This document shows, in pieces, positions 1 through 9,666 of a stretch of 53,163 nt of DNA. The translations under genes and the position numbers were made by a program. How positions within the stretch are numbered: position 1 is the stretch's first letter; every line of letters begins with the position of its first letter. The notes under the pieces were generated by a model that worked only from the letters and a program-made list of their open reading frames with translations, was not told where the DNA came from and made no database searches. Source of the stretch: Mycoplasmatales bacterium (GTDB lineage: Bacteria; Bacillota_I; Bacilli_A; Mycoplasmatales; JABABV01); contig JABABV010000006.1 in assembly GCA_014238055.1 (NCBI GenBank), positions 1 to 53,163 of the forward strand, in the 5' to 3' direction.

Positions 1-473
1 TTAAATACGACAAAACTAAATTATATAATATTTCAGAATGAACTTTTAAAACTACCCAACAATTACAATCTTATCCAAAATGAAAGAGTATTTATGAAAT
101 TCAAATAAAGTTAGTTGATAATTTTCATGATCTTGAAAAACAAAATTGATTATCATCTGTTGGTGATAATGCCGATTTCAAAAAACAAGCTCAAGATCGT
201 GAATTTTCAATGGATGATGTTTTAAATAAAACTGGTTATAGCAATCATTCAACTCCTACATCTTCAGGAACAGATGTTATAAATCCCATTAAAGGCGGCT
301 ACGGTTATCAAGGTAAAGCGTCATTTGATTTCACAGTGCATTTAAAAGACGGTACAAATCCAACTTATGCATTAAGTATATATATTAGTTTTAGATACAA
401 AAACACTATTACTAAAACTGGTGCTGGTAATGCTTTTCATCATACTTGAGATGGGGTAGCTATTCATACTTAA
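1..473 (+). CDS. Lipoprotein paralogue, C-terminal part (5' end outside window)
   Basis: C-terminal part of a surface lipoprotein of the same family as the two genes downstream. The frame enters at position 3, crosses TGA (Trp) codons near 39, 87, 147 and 447, and stops with TAA at 471-473. The first 93 bases match 1201-1293 with one difference, exactly 1200 bp away, and the sequence diverges sharply after that. Shared landmarks are the SYPKWKSIY segment, the FSxDDxLNKTG segment, a variable linker ending in a glycine-rich stretch, and the GxGxAFxxTW ending. Function is unknown. The signal peptide is not visible because the 5' end is missing. Confidence 0.85.
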
Positions 474-527
474 TATGGAGTTGTTAAGTAATAGCTAATA
501 TTTAAAATAAAAAATGAGGTTTCAATA

Positions 528-1673
528 ATGAAAAATAAAATATTTAAATTATTTAGTATTTCGTTAAGTGTAGCTTCAATTAGTGCAACATCTTTTGCAA
601 TCGTTAGTTGTGGAAATAAAAATAAAAATAGTTGAAACGATTTTAAAACAAAAGCTTTAAGTGAATCAGCTATGCGTATTATCGCTGCCACTAAACCTGC
701 TAATTGGAGTGATGTAAATTTTTCAGAAATATCTATGAAAACTATTGTCAATAGCGCTTCAAAATCAATCATCGCTACTATTAATAGAAATGTTCAATAT
801 AAAAATCTTACTACAGCAGTTTTTGAAATCGATTTTATGCCAAAAACTGCATATAATGTTAATAATTGAAAATGCACAATTCCTCCAGAACCATCAACTT
901 ATTTATGATCAAGCTTTAAACGCTTAGCTTTATGGGTATCGGCAAATGATTTATTAACACAAGCTAGAAAAGCAAGTAATTGAAAAGATTTAAAATGACC
1001 TTACGGAAATAGAAATCAAAACGTTTGAATCACAAAAGACCAACCTCAGTTTGATATTTATGGTGGAGCTGGTGTGAGCGATCCTTACAAAGGGATGTCT
1101 GGAGAGCCAACTGCTGACGAAACTAATCGCACAGTTACAGCAATCATTTCAAAAAAACACCAAGAGGGACTTTACGCTTCCGATCCAATCGAAGCTACTA
1201 TTAAATACGACAAAACTAAATTATATAATATTTCAGAATGAACTTTTAAAACTACTCAACAATTACAATCTTATCCAAAATGAAAGAGTATTTATATTGA
1301 TCAATCAAAAGCAAAAGTAGTTAATGACTTTAGTAATTTTGAAAATAATAATTGAATAGATTCTATTGATGGTAATACAAATTTTCAAAAACAAGCTCGA
1401 GATCGTGAATTTTCAATCGATGACATTTTAAATAAAACTGGTTTTAGCGATCATTCCAAACCTGTATATGTAGGAGATTCTATTATAAAACCTATTGGAG
1501 GCGGATATCAAGCTAAATTAGTGTTTAATTTTAAAGCACCATTAAGTTGAGTTCGTCGTTATTCACTAAGTCTATATATTAATTTTAAATATCAAGATCC
1601 AAATGATAAAAACGGACCCGGAAACGCTTTTAATTACACTTGATTTGCCGTTACCGGAAAATTGATTGATTAA
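528..1673 (+). CDS. Tandem-array surface lipoprotein, copy 2
   Basis: Complete lipoprotein of 381 residues. It has a positively charged start (MKNKIFK), a hydrophobic signal segment and a lipobox AIVSC with the lipidated cysteine at residue 28, so the mature protein should be anchored to the outer face of the membrane. ATG 528 follows an AATGAGGT ribosome-binding site. Several in-frame TGA codons encode Trp. It has the same length as the next copy and is clearly similar to it over its whole length, with a conserved core and a divergent linker around residues 315-345. It lies 54 nt after the partial copy and 58 nt before the next with no terminator between, so the array may be one transcript. 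No enzyme domain is recognised. Adhesion, antigenic variation or substrate capture are possible but unproven. Confidence 0.9.
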
Positions 1674-1731
1674 TATTAATAATTTATAAAACCAGAACAG
1701 TAATAGTAAATATAAAAACGAGGTTTTAATT

Positions 1732-2877
1732 ATGAAGAATAAAATATTTAAATTATTTAGTATTTCCTTAAGTGTAGCTTCAATTAGTGTCACATCTTTT
1801 GCGATCGTTAGTTGTGGTAATAAAGATAAAAACAAAAATAGTTGGAATGATTTTAACGTAAAAGCTTTAAATGAATCAGCTATGAGTATCATCGCTGTCG
1901 CTAAACCTGCTAATTGGAGTGATGTAGACCTTTCAGAATTATCTATGAAAATTACTGCCAATAGCGTTGAAAAATCAATCACCGCCACTATGGATAGAAC
2001 TGTTCAATACGAAAACCTTACTACAGCAGTTTTTGAAATCGATTTTATACCAGGAACTGCATATAATGTTAATAATTGAGAATGCACAATTATTCCAAAA
2101 CCAGTAACGTATTCATGATCAGGTTTTAAAGACTTAACTAAAAAAGTCTCTGCAAGTGATTTATTAGCACAAGCTAAAAGATCAAGTAATTGAAAAGATT
2201 TAAAATGAACTTATGGAACTGATCAACAAAACGTTTGAGTTGCAAAAGACCAACCTGAATTTGATATATACGGCGGGAATGGCGGAAACGATCCTTACAA
2301 AGGGATGGCCGGAGAACCAACTGTTGACGAAACTAATCACACAGTTACAGCAATCATTTCTAAGAAAAACCAAGAAGGACTTTACGATTCCGATCCAATC
2401 GAAGCTACTATAAAATATAATGAAGATCAATTTTATAATATTTCAGGATGAACTTTTAAAACTACTGAACAATTACAATCTTATCCAAAATGAAAAAGTA
2501 TTTATCGTGATCAAATAAACATGGTTAGTGACTTTAACAATTTCGAAAATAATAATTGATTAGAATCTGTTAACGATAATACGGAATTTCAAAAACAAGC
2601 TCGAAATCGTGTTTTTTCAATCGATGATGTTTTAAATAAAACCGGTTACAGTGCTCATAACAAACTTAATACAATTTCAAGCGATCCTGATATAATTGCT
2701 ATTGTAGGTGGGTATGAAGGTAAAACACAATTTAATTTCGGAGCAGGCGAAAGCCAAGTAGCTTATTATACTCTAATCGCGCATATTAAATTTAAATACC
2801 AAGATCCCACTAATCTAAATGGTCCAGGAACAGCTTTTCACCATACTTGATTCGGTGAAGTTAAATATCAAAAATAA
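1732..2877 (+). CDS. Tandem-array surface lipoprotein, copy 3
   Basis: Complete lipoprotein of 381 residues, paralogue of the gene at 528-1673; the start-to-start period is 1204 bp. It has an N-terminal signal segment with lipobox AIVSC (Cys 28), then a charged Asn/Lys linker and a conserved ectodomain. Segments nearly identical to copy 2 (NLTTAVFEIDF, YNVNNW, DPYKGM) alternate with divergent ones. The C-terminal linker before the final beta-like segment is unlike both other copies. An AACGAGGTTTT ribosome-binding site precedes ATG 1732. Trp is mostly TGA, with TGG at two sites near the N-terminus. The stop codon lies where the remnant of the next copy begins. Function unknown. Confidence 0.9.
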
Positions 2878-3114
2878 AAATAAAATATTTAAATTATTTA
2901 GCACTCATAGAAAACATACACACTCCGACTCGCAAAAACCTGAAACAAAAGATCTTACAAATAGTAAGCGAGCCAATTTGACTTTTATTTTGCAGCGGGT
3001 ACTTTTTATACGATAACTATGTTTATTGATTTTAAATACCAAGACCGTGTTAACACAGATGGACCTGGAAACGCTTTTAATCATACTTGAAGTGGCAGTG
3101 TTAGATTGACTTAG
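2878..3114 (+). pseudogene. Decayed fourth lipoprotein copy
   Basis: Directly after copy 3 the DNA encodes the family's N-terminal KNKIFKLFS segment, but without an ATG and without the rest of the signal peptide. About 100 bases later, in a different frame, the family's C-terminal end reappears (FIDFKYQD, GPGNAFNHTW) and ends at TAG 3112-3114. The roughly 900 bases between are missing, and two stop codons (2962, 2965) interrupt the C-terminal frame. This is best read as a paralogue destroyed by an internal deletion or by recombination between tandem copies. Confidence 0.8.
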
Positions 3115-3134
3115 CAAACAATGTAATAAAAATA

Positions 3135-3165
3135 AAAACTTCGCATTGAAGCGAAGTTTTTATTT
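3135..3165. terminator. Rho-independent terminator after the lipoprotein array
   Basis: Inverted repeat with arms AAAACTTCGC and GCGAAGTTTT around a 6-nt loop, followed by a T-rich tail. A-rich sequence on the left side lets it also serve the convergent gene at 3175-3848. Confidence 0.85.
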
Positions 3166-3174
3166 TAAATATAT

Positions 3175-3848
3175 TTATCTTTCCATTTGTTTAAAAATAG
3201 AATTAATTATTGGTTGAAAAAAGAGAAATAAACCAAAATTAATAGAAATGTTTAATAAATTAAACGGGAACGATATTTCTCATAATATTTTAAAAGTACC
3301 AAATTGGAAACTCCCAAAATATAAAGGATATAAAATAAATTGATCAGCGAAAACCATCACAACTGATGCCCCTACTACTGTTACAATAATAGCTGATGCT
3401 AATAATGTAAAATTTTTAGGAGAATTGTTTATGCGTTTTTTGTTAACAATTTCATTTTCGACTCCAGATAAATCTATGTTGTCGTCGTCTAATTTATTAA
3501 ATTTTCCAATAAATCTAATTGATAAATTTCAAAATGTTATGATCGAAATTATAACTAAAGCATTAGCTATCCCACCAATCAAAGTTCCTGAAATTAATAT
3601 AGTTAACACTCCGTGAAGAACGGCTGCTAAAAACACTAATCAAAAATCAACTAAATAAAGGCAATAATAAATATCATAAATCCAATATCAAAAGATCCTG
3701 TATTGCTAACTCTAAATAATTTTAAAGAGAAAGTTGATACTATCATTGATAAAGCTAATAATAATCCCATAATTGATAATTCTAATAAATATCTGTGGTT
3801 AGTTTTTTCTTTTTTCGGATTTTTAATTAAATATTGTAATAAATTCAT
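3175..3848 (-). pseudogene. ECF transporter S component, frameshifted
   Basis: Membrane protein paralogous to the intact gene at 4687-5328. Both begin MNL-QxL, then a KTNH segment and hydrophobic helices, with a shared (Y)L/FVDFWLVFLAA core and a PFN(L/I)xNIS segment near the end. The N-terminal 65 codons (ATG at 3848) run into TAG at 3651-3653. If one base is added at 3658-3662, where the plus strand has AAGGC and the paralogue implies AAGGGC, the frame stays open for about 160 more codons to TAA at 3175-3177, giving about 225 residues and 5-6 membrane helices. S components bind a vitamin or similar micronutrient and work with a shared EcfA/EcfT energy module that is not in this window. The lesion could be real or a base-call error. 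Confidence 0.75.
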
Positions 3849-3966
3849 ATGATAATTCCTTCTTTAACGTTTTGCTTGTATTGTGAATACGTTAATTATC
3901 ATATATAACTTTCATAATTGTTTGTTTAAATACGCTCATAAAAGTAGTTTTATTTTTTAAAATTAA

Positions 3967-4521
3967 TTAAACTGTGTATTTATCGGGAAATTCTTTTTTC
4001 ATTTTAGTTAAAAATTCTGCTTTAGGCAGTTTACTATATTTAGTAAATAATTCTTGACAATGAGCATATTCTTTAATTGCTCAAGTTACGTTTTCGAATC
4101 CTTGAATATCAACTTTTTTATTTTGTAAGTTTTTATAATTTTCAAAGAAATCTTTAATTTCTGCTAAACGATGTTGATTTAGGTCGTCTAAATTATTAAC
4201 ATCATTTCAACGAGGATCACAATCGATAACACCAATTAATTTAGTGTCAGTTTCACCATCATCGATCATTTTCATAGCACCGATAATACGAGTAGGAACT
4301 TGACAACCAGGTGCAAAACTATGGTCTGAAATAATTAAAATGTCTAATTCATCGCCATCTCAATCAATTGTATTTTCAATATATCCATAATTATATGGAT
4401 ATACGTTAGCACCGTATAAAATTCTATCAACGATAACTTTTCCAGTTTCGCGATCAAATTCATATTTTATATTCGAACCTTTAGGGATATCTATAATTGC
4501 ATTTACTAAATGTTTTTTCAT
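3967..4521 (-). CDS. ppa: Inorganic pyrophosphatase (family I)
   Basis: Soluble enzyme of 184 residues that hydrolyses pyrophosphate to two phosphates, pulling nucleotide polymerisation and tRNA charging forward. Family landmarks are visible: an [12 protein letters not shown] opening, [11 protein letters not shown], and the metal-binding DGDELDILI segment (about residues 64-73), followed by [15 protein letters not shown] codons supply Trp at three sites, which is why no long uninterrupted frame is obvious with the standard code. An AGGAGT ribosome-binding site lies upstream of the ATG at 4521. The next gene is divergent, 165 nt away, so the gap probably holds promoters for both. Confidence 0.95.
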
Positions 4522-4686
4522 GTTTAACTCCTTATATTAACTATAATATGTTATAATTTTTAATATATTTTGCTTATAATTCAATGAATATTTTAAGCTA
4601 TTAGCCTAATATGCTTGGTTTTGCAAAAAATATTATAATATATATAATTATAAAAATAACAAAAATAATTTATGGAGCTATAAAAT

Positions 4687-5328
4687 ATGAATTTAAAACA
4701 ATTTTTATTTAATAAAAAAATACATAATAAAATAGAAAAAAAAACTAACCATCAAATGATTATTGAAATAGCGATTACTAGTCTTTTATTAGCTCTATCG
4801 TTAATTGTTTCATTTGCATCTTTAGAAATACCTTTTGTTGTTGGCGGTTTTTTAAGATTTGACTTAGGTTTTTCAATTATTATTATTGCCCTTTATTTTG
4901 TTGATTTTTGATTAGTATTTTTAGCTGCTCTCGTTCACGGTTTAATGAGTCCTTTACTTTCTGGTTCAGGTGGAATTATTGGTGCATTAGGTAACACTGC
5001 CACTATCATTGCAATTATCACAATGCTACAATTATCAATTATGTTAGTTACTAAAATAAATCATAAAAATGATGATTTAAATAATTTATCTAATTATTTT
5101 TTATTTATTTTTATGATCATTTTAACAATTGTTGTTACTACAGTTATTCTAGTACTTTTAAATAAATTCTTATTTTTAAAATTATATGGTGCCGATTATT
5201 TAATTCATGATAACTATTTTTTATGAGCGGTTTTATTTCCGTTCAACATTATCAACATTAGTTTAAATATTTTATTATGTATGGTTATAAAACCAGTTAC
5301 AGACCAAGTTACTAAACATATGAATTAA
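4687..5328 (+). CDS. ECF transporter S component (substrate unknown)
   Basis: Integral membrane protein of 213 residues with about six predicted helices after a short charged N-terminus. Length, helix pattern and the glycine-rich loop LLSGSGGIIGALGN fit the substrate-binding S component of energy-coupling-factor transporters. It is the intact paralogue of the frameshifted gene at 3175-3848. A GGAGC ribosome-binding site precedes ATG 4687. TGA encodes Trp at two positions. No EcfA/EcfT genes are in the window, so it presumably shares a distant energising module. The substrate cannot be read from the sequence. Confidence 0.75.
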
Positions 5329-5395
5329 TTTTATATATAATTATATACAAGTAAATAAAAACATTATAATTAAAATATAAGAGGAGTTGATTAGT

Positions 5396-6154
5396 TTGTC
5401 AAAAGAAGATAATAAAAATAATACTAGAATTTCTAAATATAAAAAATTACGTTCTCAAATAGATAATAATTTTTTAAATTTAACAAACCAAGCAAACATC
5501 CCTTCTAACAAAGAAGAAAATATTGATTATTATAATAGTAAAAATTATTTATTATTGAGCAAAGAAATTAAAGATCTTATTAAACGTTTAGAAAGAATTG
5601 CTCCTTATTTTGAATTTTATATTACTGGCCAAACTGATTCTGTTGAAAATTCAATTAATGCATTAATGAAAAAAAACAATAGTTCAATTCACGCTGATGA
5701 TATCGTTGCACCATCACCTTTAAGATATGATGTTTTAAACCAAATATTAGAATTTGAAAACAAAGTTATCGTTAATGAAGAACTATTATTTAATCGTAAT
5801 AAAGAAATGTCTTTCAACGATGATAAAGAAAATTTAAAATTAATTATTAATGGATTAATTAATAATTCTAATAAACTACCAGAAAACATGTTTAAAAAAC
5901 GAAATGAATTATTAGAGTTATTATTTAATATTATTAAAGAAAAAGAATCAAATACTAAAAACGAAACTCATTTAAATAAACTTAAAAAAGAATATTATAG
6001 TTTAATTAATGCTGATACTACTAAAATAGAGAAAAAAGAAATGATTAAGAAAAAAATTAATTATGATAGTAGCTTTATTAAAAAATTATTAATAATTTCA
6101 ATTATTACTTCAATTATTACTTGTGTGACGTTAATTATTATTATCTTGACTTAA
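5396..6154 (+). CDS. Hypothetical tail-anchored protein
   Basis: Unrecognised protein of 252 residues: a long hydrophilic, helix-rich, Lys/Asn/Glu-rich domain followed by one C-terminal membrane segment (about residues 228-252). This suggests a cytoplasmic domain anchored by its tail. TTG 5396 is chosen as start because GAGGAG at 5381-5386 is 9 nt upstream; the in-frame TTG at 5387 directly abuts that site. A TATAAT box at 5365-5370 may be its promoter. It precedes cmk by 21 nt and is probably cotranscribed with it. Confidence 0.7.
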   Translation: MSKEDNKNNTRISKYKKLRSQIDNNFLNLTNQANIPSNKEENIDYYNSKNYLLLSKEIKDLIKRLERIAPYFEFYITGQTDSVENSINALMKKNNSSIHADDIVAPSPLRYDVLNQILEFENKVIVNEELLFNRNKEMSFNDDKENLKLIINGLINNSNKLPENMFKKRNELLELLFNIIKEKESNTKNETHLNKLKKEYYSLINADTTKIEKKEMIKKKINYDSSFIKKLLIISIITSIITCVTLIIIILT

Positions 6155-6175
6155 TTATTTTTCAGGAGGTATTTT

Positions 6176-6862
6176 ATGCTCAAAAACAATATTGTCATTG
6201 CAATTGATGGTCCGGCAGGATCTGGAAAATCTTCAATTGCTAAAATTATTGCTAAAAAATTTTCCTTTTTATATATTGATACTGGTGCAATGTATCGCGC
6301 CTTAACTTTAAAAGTTATCAATTTAAAAATTGATATAAACGATCAAAAAGCAATTCAAAATTTAGTTAATTCAACAACAATTAGTTATGACAAAGATGAA
6401 AACTTGTTAATTGATAAAAAATTAGTTACCGATGCTATTCGTCAACAAAAAATTACTGACTTAGTAAAAAAAATTGCGTCTAGTCAAATCATTAGGACTT
6501 TTTTAGTAGATATGCAAAGGATTATTGGTAAACAAAAAAATTCTATTATCGATGGTCGCGATATCGGAACTGTTGTTTTTCCTGATGCTGACTTAAAAAT
6601 CTTTTTAACATCATCAGTTGAAGTACGAGCTCAAAGACGTCTCTTACAAAATCAAGAAAATAATATTAATTTAAACTATAATTTAAACGAAATAAAAACT
6701 ATGATCAGCATACGCGATCAAAATGATACTAATCGTAAAATCGGAGCTTTAAAAATTGCTCAAGATGGTATCCTAGTTGATAGTAGTAAATTAACTTTTA
6801 AAGAAACAGAAGAAAAAATCATTAATTTAATGAAGCAAAAAGGTGTCATCAATGAAAAATAA
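6176..6862 (+). CDS. cmk: Cytidylate kinase
   Basis: Phosphorylates CMP and dCMP with ATP, feeding CTP and dCTP synthesis. The 228-residue protein has the P-loop [11 protein letters not shown] near the N-terminus, an [11 protein letters not shown] substrate-binding segment, and the [20 protein letters not shown] segment typical of the family. Length matches bacterial Cmk. An AGGAGGT ribosome-binding site lies 5 nt before ATG 6176. Its 3' end overlaps the start of der by 11 nt, and the cmk-der-gpsA-hup order is the one known from Bacillus. Confidence 0.97.
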   Translation: MLKNNIVIAIDGPAGSGKSSIAKIIAKKFSFLYIDTGAMYRALTLKVINLKIDINDQKAIQNLVNSTTISYDKDENLLIDKKLVTDAIRQQKITDLVKKIASSQIIRTFLVDMQRIIGKQKNSIIDGRDIGTVVFPDADLKIFLTSSVEVRAQRRLLQNQENNINLNYNLNEIKTMISIRDQNDTNRKIGALKIAQDGILVDSSKLTFKETEEKIINLMKQKGVINEK

Positions 6863-8165
6863 ATTATTAACAGTTGCATTAGTAGGAGCTCCCAACGTTG
6901 GAAAATCAACTTTATTTAATCGTTTAATTCGTGAACGTTTAGCAATCGTTGAAAATATTCCCGGCGTTACCCGAGATCGAATTTATGGAAAAGTCGATTG
7001 ATTAACACGTAGATTTGCCGTTATCGATACTGGTGGTCTTGATGTTTTAGAAAGTGATTTACAAAAGCAAATTAGAATTCAAGTTAAAGTTGCTTTAGCG
7101 GAAGCAGATATTATTATTTTTGTAACTAATGCTCAATTAGGAATTACTAAAAATGATGAATCAATTGCTAAATTATTATTTAGAACTGATAAACGAGTAA
7201 TTATTGCAGCTAATAAAGTTGATAATTCTAAAATAAAAGATCGTGCTACTGAATTTTATAGTTTAGGATTTAGTGAAGTTATTGGTGTTTCAGCAACTCA
7301 TAGTATTGGTGTCAGTATTTTACTAGATAGCATCGTTAAAGATAGTCAAATGCAAAATGAAGTTATCGATAGTTCGTTATTAGCTTTTTCTGTTATTGGT
7401 CAACCTAACGTTGGAAAATCAAGTTTAGTTAATTCTCTTTTAAATCAAGAACGTAGTATCGTTAGTCCAATTCATGGAACTACTCGAGATGCGATTGATA
7501 CTGAATTTATACGTAATAAAGAAAAATATTTAATTATTGATACTGCTGGAATTCGTAAAAAAGGAAAATTAATCGAAAAAGTTGAAAAATATTCTGTTTT
7601 AAGAGCTTTTAAAGCGATTGATCGTTCTGATATTGTCTTATTAGTGATCGAGGCAAATCGTGAAATTTCTGAACAAGATTTAAAAGTTGGTGGATATGCT
7701 TTCACTGCTGAAAAACCAGTTATTATTATCGTAAACAAATGAGATTTAATTAAAAAAGATTCTCATACGATGGCAGCTTTTACTAAGAAAATTTATGGAA
7801 AATTTAAATATTTAAGTTTTGCTCCAATTTTATTTACGAGTGCTTTAAGAAAAGAAAAATTAAATTTTATTTTCGATAAATTAGTTTTACTGAAGAAAAA
7901 TTTAACTTTCAAAGTTAATACTAATACTCTTAATAGTATCGTTCAAGATGCTCAAATGTTAAACCAAACGCCCGACTTTAACGGTGGTCGTTTAAAAGTT
8001 TATTACGTTTCCCAAGTTAATGGTCGTGTACCGACTTTCATCTTTTTCTGTAATAGTCCTAAATATCTTCACTTTTCTTATAAACGTTATTTAGAAAATC
8101 AATTAAGAGAATATTTTGGATTTGAAGGAGTTTATATTAAATTAATTTTTAGAGAAAGTAAATAA
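6852..8165 (+). CDS. der: GTPase Der (EngA), 50S ribosome assembly
   Basis: Double-GTPase needed for maturation of the large ribosomal subunit. The 437-residue protein has two G domains, with P-loops GAPNVGKST (about residue 12) and GQPNVGKSS (about residue 183), each followed by DTGG or DTAG and by N-K-x-D type motifs (NKVD, NKWD, the Trp encoded by TGA). A KH-like C-terminal domain ends in the conserved [18 protein letters not shown] region. ATG 6852 lies inside the end of cmk, implying translational coupling. Confidence 0.97.
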
Positions 8166-8189
8166 CTTAAAAAAGGATGTTTAAATAAA

Positions 8190-9194
8190 ATGAATAAAAT
8201 TACAATAATTGGTAGTGGTGCTTGAGGTACTGCTCTAGGACAAACTTTAGCTGATAATAAAAATGAAGTAATTATTTGAGGAATCGAAAAATCACAAATT
8301 GATGATATTAATAATAATCATAAAAATAGTCAATTTTTTCCAAACGTAGAATTAAATAATACTCTGAAAGCAACTTTAGATTTAAAAGCTGCTTTAACTA
8401 ATACTAAAATAGTTGTTATTGCAATTCCTTCACCATTTATCAAACAAGTGATCAAACAAGTGATTGAAAATTTAGATCACAAAGTTTATTTTGTAAACGT
8501 TGCTAAAGGTTTTGAAAAAACTAGTCAACAATTAATGATTCCATTTTTAGAATCAATTATTCCTAGCGATAAAAAAGAAGCAATCATTTCTCTATTAGGA
8601 CCGACTCATGCCGAAGAATTAGCTTTAAGAAATTTTACAGCGATTACTTCTGTAAGTAGCGATCTAAAAGCTGCCACTTTAATCCAAAATACGTTTAATA
8701 ATGATTACTTTAGAGTTTATGTCCAAAGTGATATTATTGGTGCTGAATTAGGCGCTGCTTTAAAGAACCCAATAGCAATTGTTTCGGGAATTTTAAACGG
8801 TTATGGTTATGGTATCAACTCAATTGCAGCTTTACTTACTCGTGGTTTAGCTGAAATGAAACGTATTGGAATTGCTTTTGGCGCTAAGTCAGAAACGTTT
8901 AATGGTTTAACTGGAATCGGCGACCTTATCGTTACTGGAACTAGCAATTTGTCACGTAATTTTAATTTTGGAACTAAGATTGGCCAAGCTCAAGACGCTT
9001 CAAAAATATTAAGTCAAAATTCTAAAACAGTTGAAGGTGTTTTCGCTTGCAAAATCATCAAAGATAAAATCGCCGCTAAAGGACTAAAAATAAAAACACC
9101 AATTATAAACGCACTATACAATATTTTATATAATAACAAACCGATTATGAGTGAAATGAAACGACTAACTAATCGCGGATTGCTTCACGAATAG
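8190..9194 (+). CDS. gpsA: Glycerol-3-phosphate dehydrogenase [NAD(P)+]
   Basis: Reduces dihydroxyacetone phosphate to sn-glycerol 3-phosphate for phospholipid synthesis. The 334-residue protein starts with the Rossmann motif GSGAWGTALG (Trp by TGA). It also has VVIAIPSPF, VAKGFEK, LLGPTHAEE and the catalytic AxLKN segment, then GIGDLIVT near the C-terminus. AAGGA precedes ATG 8190. It carries a perfect 12-bp in-frame tandem duplication at 8439-8462 that repeats four residues (IKQV). It fits the cmk-der-gpsA-hup block. Confidence 0.97.
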
Positions 9195-9299
9195 TAAAAT
9201 ACTATATTATTAATAACTTTTTGGGTATAATTATATTGTAAGGCCTTTAATTAAGTGCTTTAATAACCTTAAAAAATTTAAAATTATAGGGGGAAATTC

Positions 9300-9578
9300 A
9301 TGAATAAAGGACAACTAATTGATGTTTTAGCTGAAAAGTGTGAAATTACTAAAATTTCTGCTGCAAATGTATTAGATACATTAATTGCTGAAATAACAAA
9401 AACATTACAGGGTGGAGAAAAAGTTGCTATTTCAGGATTCGGAAGTTTCGAATCTCGTCACCGTAAAGCAAGAATGGGTATTAATCCTTCAACAGGGGAA
9501 AAACTTAAGATTCCTGCTACTAAAGTTCCTGCTTTTAAAGCTGGTAAATCTTTTAAAATGGCAATTAAAGGTCATTAG
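9300..9578 (+). CDS. hup: HU-family DNA-binding protein
   Basis: Small nucleoid protein of 92 residues that bends and compacts DNA as a dimer. The family signature is plain: an N-terminal MNKGQLIDVLAE helix, GFGSFE, then the DNA-binding arm with RKARMGINPSTGE and the KxPAxKVPAFKAGKSFK ending. A GGGGGA ribosome-binding site precedes ATG 9300. The roughly 105-nt gap before it holds a TATAAT box at 9226-9231, and a strong terminator follows, so it is probably its own transcript. Confidence 0.97.
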   Translation: MNKGQLIDVLAEKCEITKISAANVLDTLIAEITKTLQGGEKVAISGFGSFESRHRKARMGINPSTGEKLKIPATKVPAFKAGKSFKMAIKGH

Positions 9579-9610
9579 TAAATTTTAAAAATTATTAATT
9601 TATTTTTAAT

Positions 9611-9659
9611 ATATACCACAAATAAATTTAAAAAATAGTTTATTTGTGGTATATTTTTA
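9611..9659. terminator. Rho-independent terminator after hup
   Basis: A 16-bp perfect inverted repeat, arms ATATACCACAAATAAA (9611-9626) and TTTATTTGTGGTATAT (9639-9654), 12-nt loop, followed by a T-run. Confidence 0.85.
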
Positions 9660-9666
9660 ATTAAAT

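Larger units (their letters stand above)
1..3114 (+). repeat. Tandem array of lipoprotein gene copies, period about 1.2 kb
   Basis: Four copies of one lipoprotein gene lie head to tail: a partial copy (1-473), two full copies (528 and 1732) and a remnant (2878-3114). Near-identical blocks, such as 1-93 against 1201-1293, are separated by strongly diverged blocks, a mosaic typical of recombination or gene conversion. The array probably extends left beyond the window. Confidence 0.85.

Noticed and set aside
470-772. Minus-strand frame over the signal region of lipoprotein copy 2, echoed at 1572-1988 over copy 3
   Set aside because: The two antisense frames look alike only because the sense genes are paralogues. 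They have no ribosome-binding site and oppose well-supported coding sequence.
3425-3616. Plus-strand frame of 63 codons
   Set aside because: It is antisense to the frameshifted ECF S component, whose paralogue match explains the sequence better.
6090-6123. Direct repeat of TTCAATTATTAC near the end of the gene at 5396
   Set aside because: Two imperfect units in a low-complexity membrane-helix coding stretch, not a distinct element.
7472-7738. Minus-strand frame of 88 codons inside der
   Set aside because: Shadow of the second GTPase domain of der, which is conserved in the sense direction.
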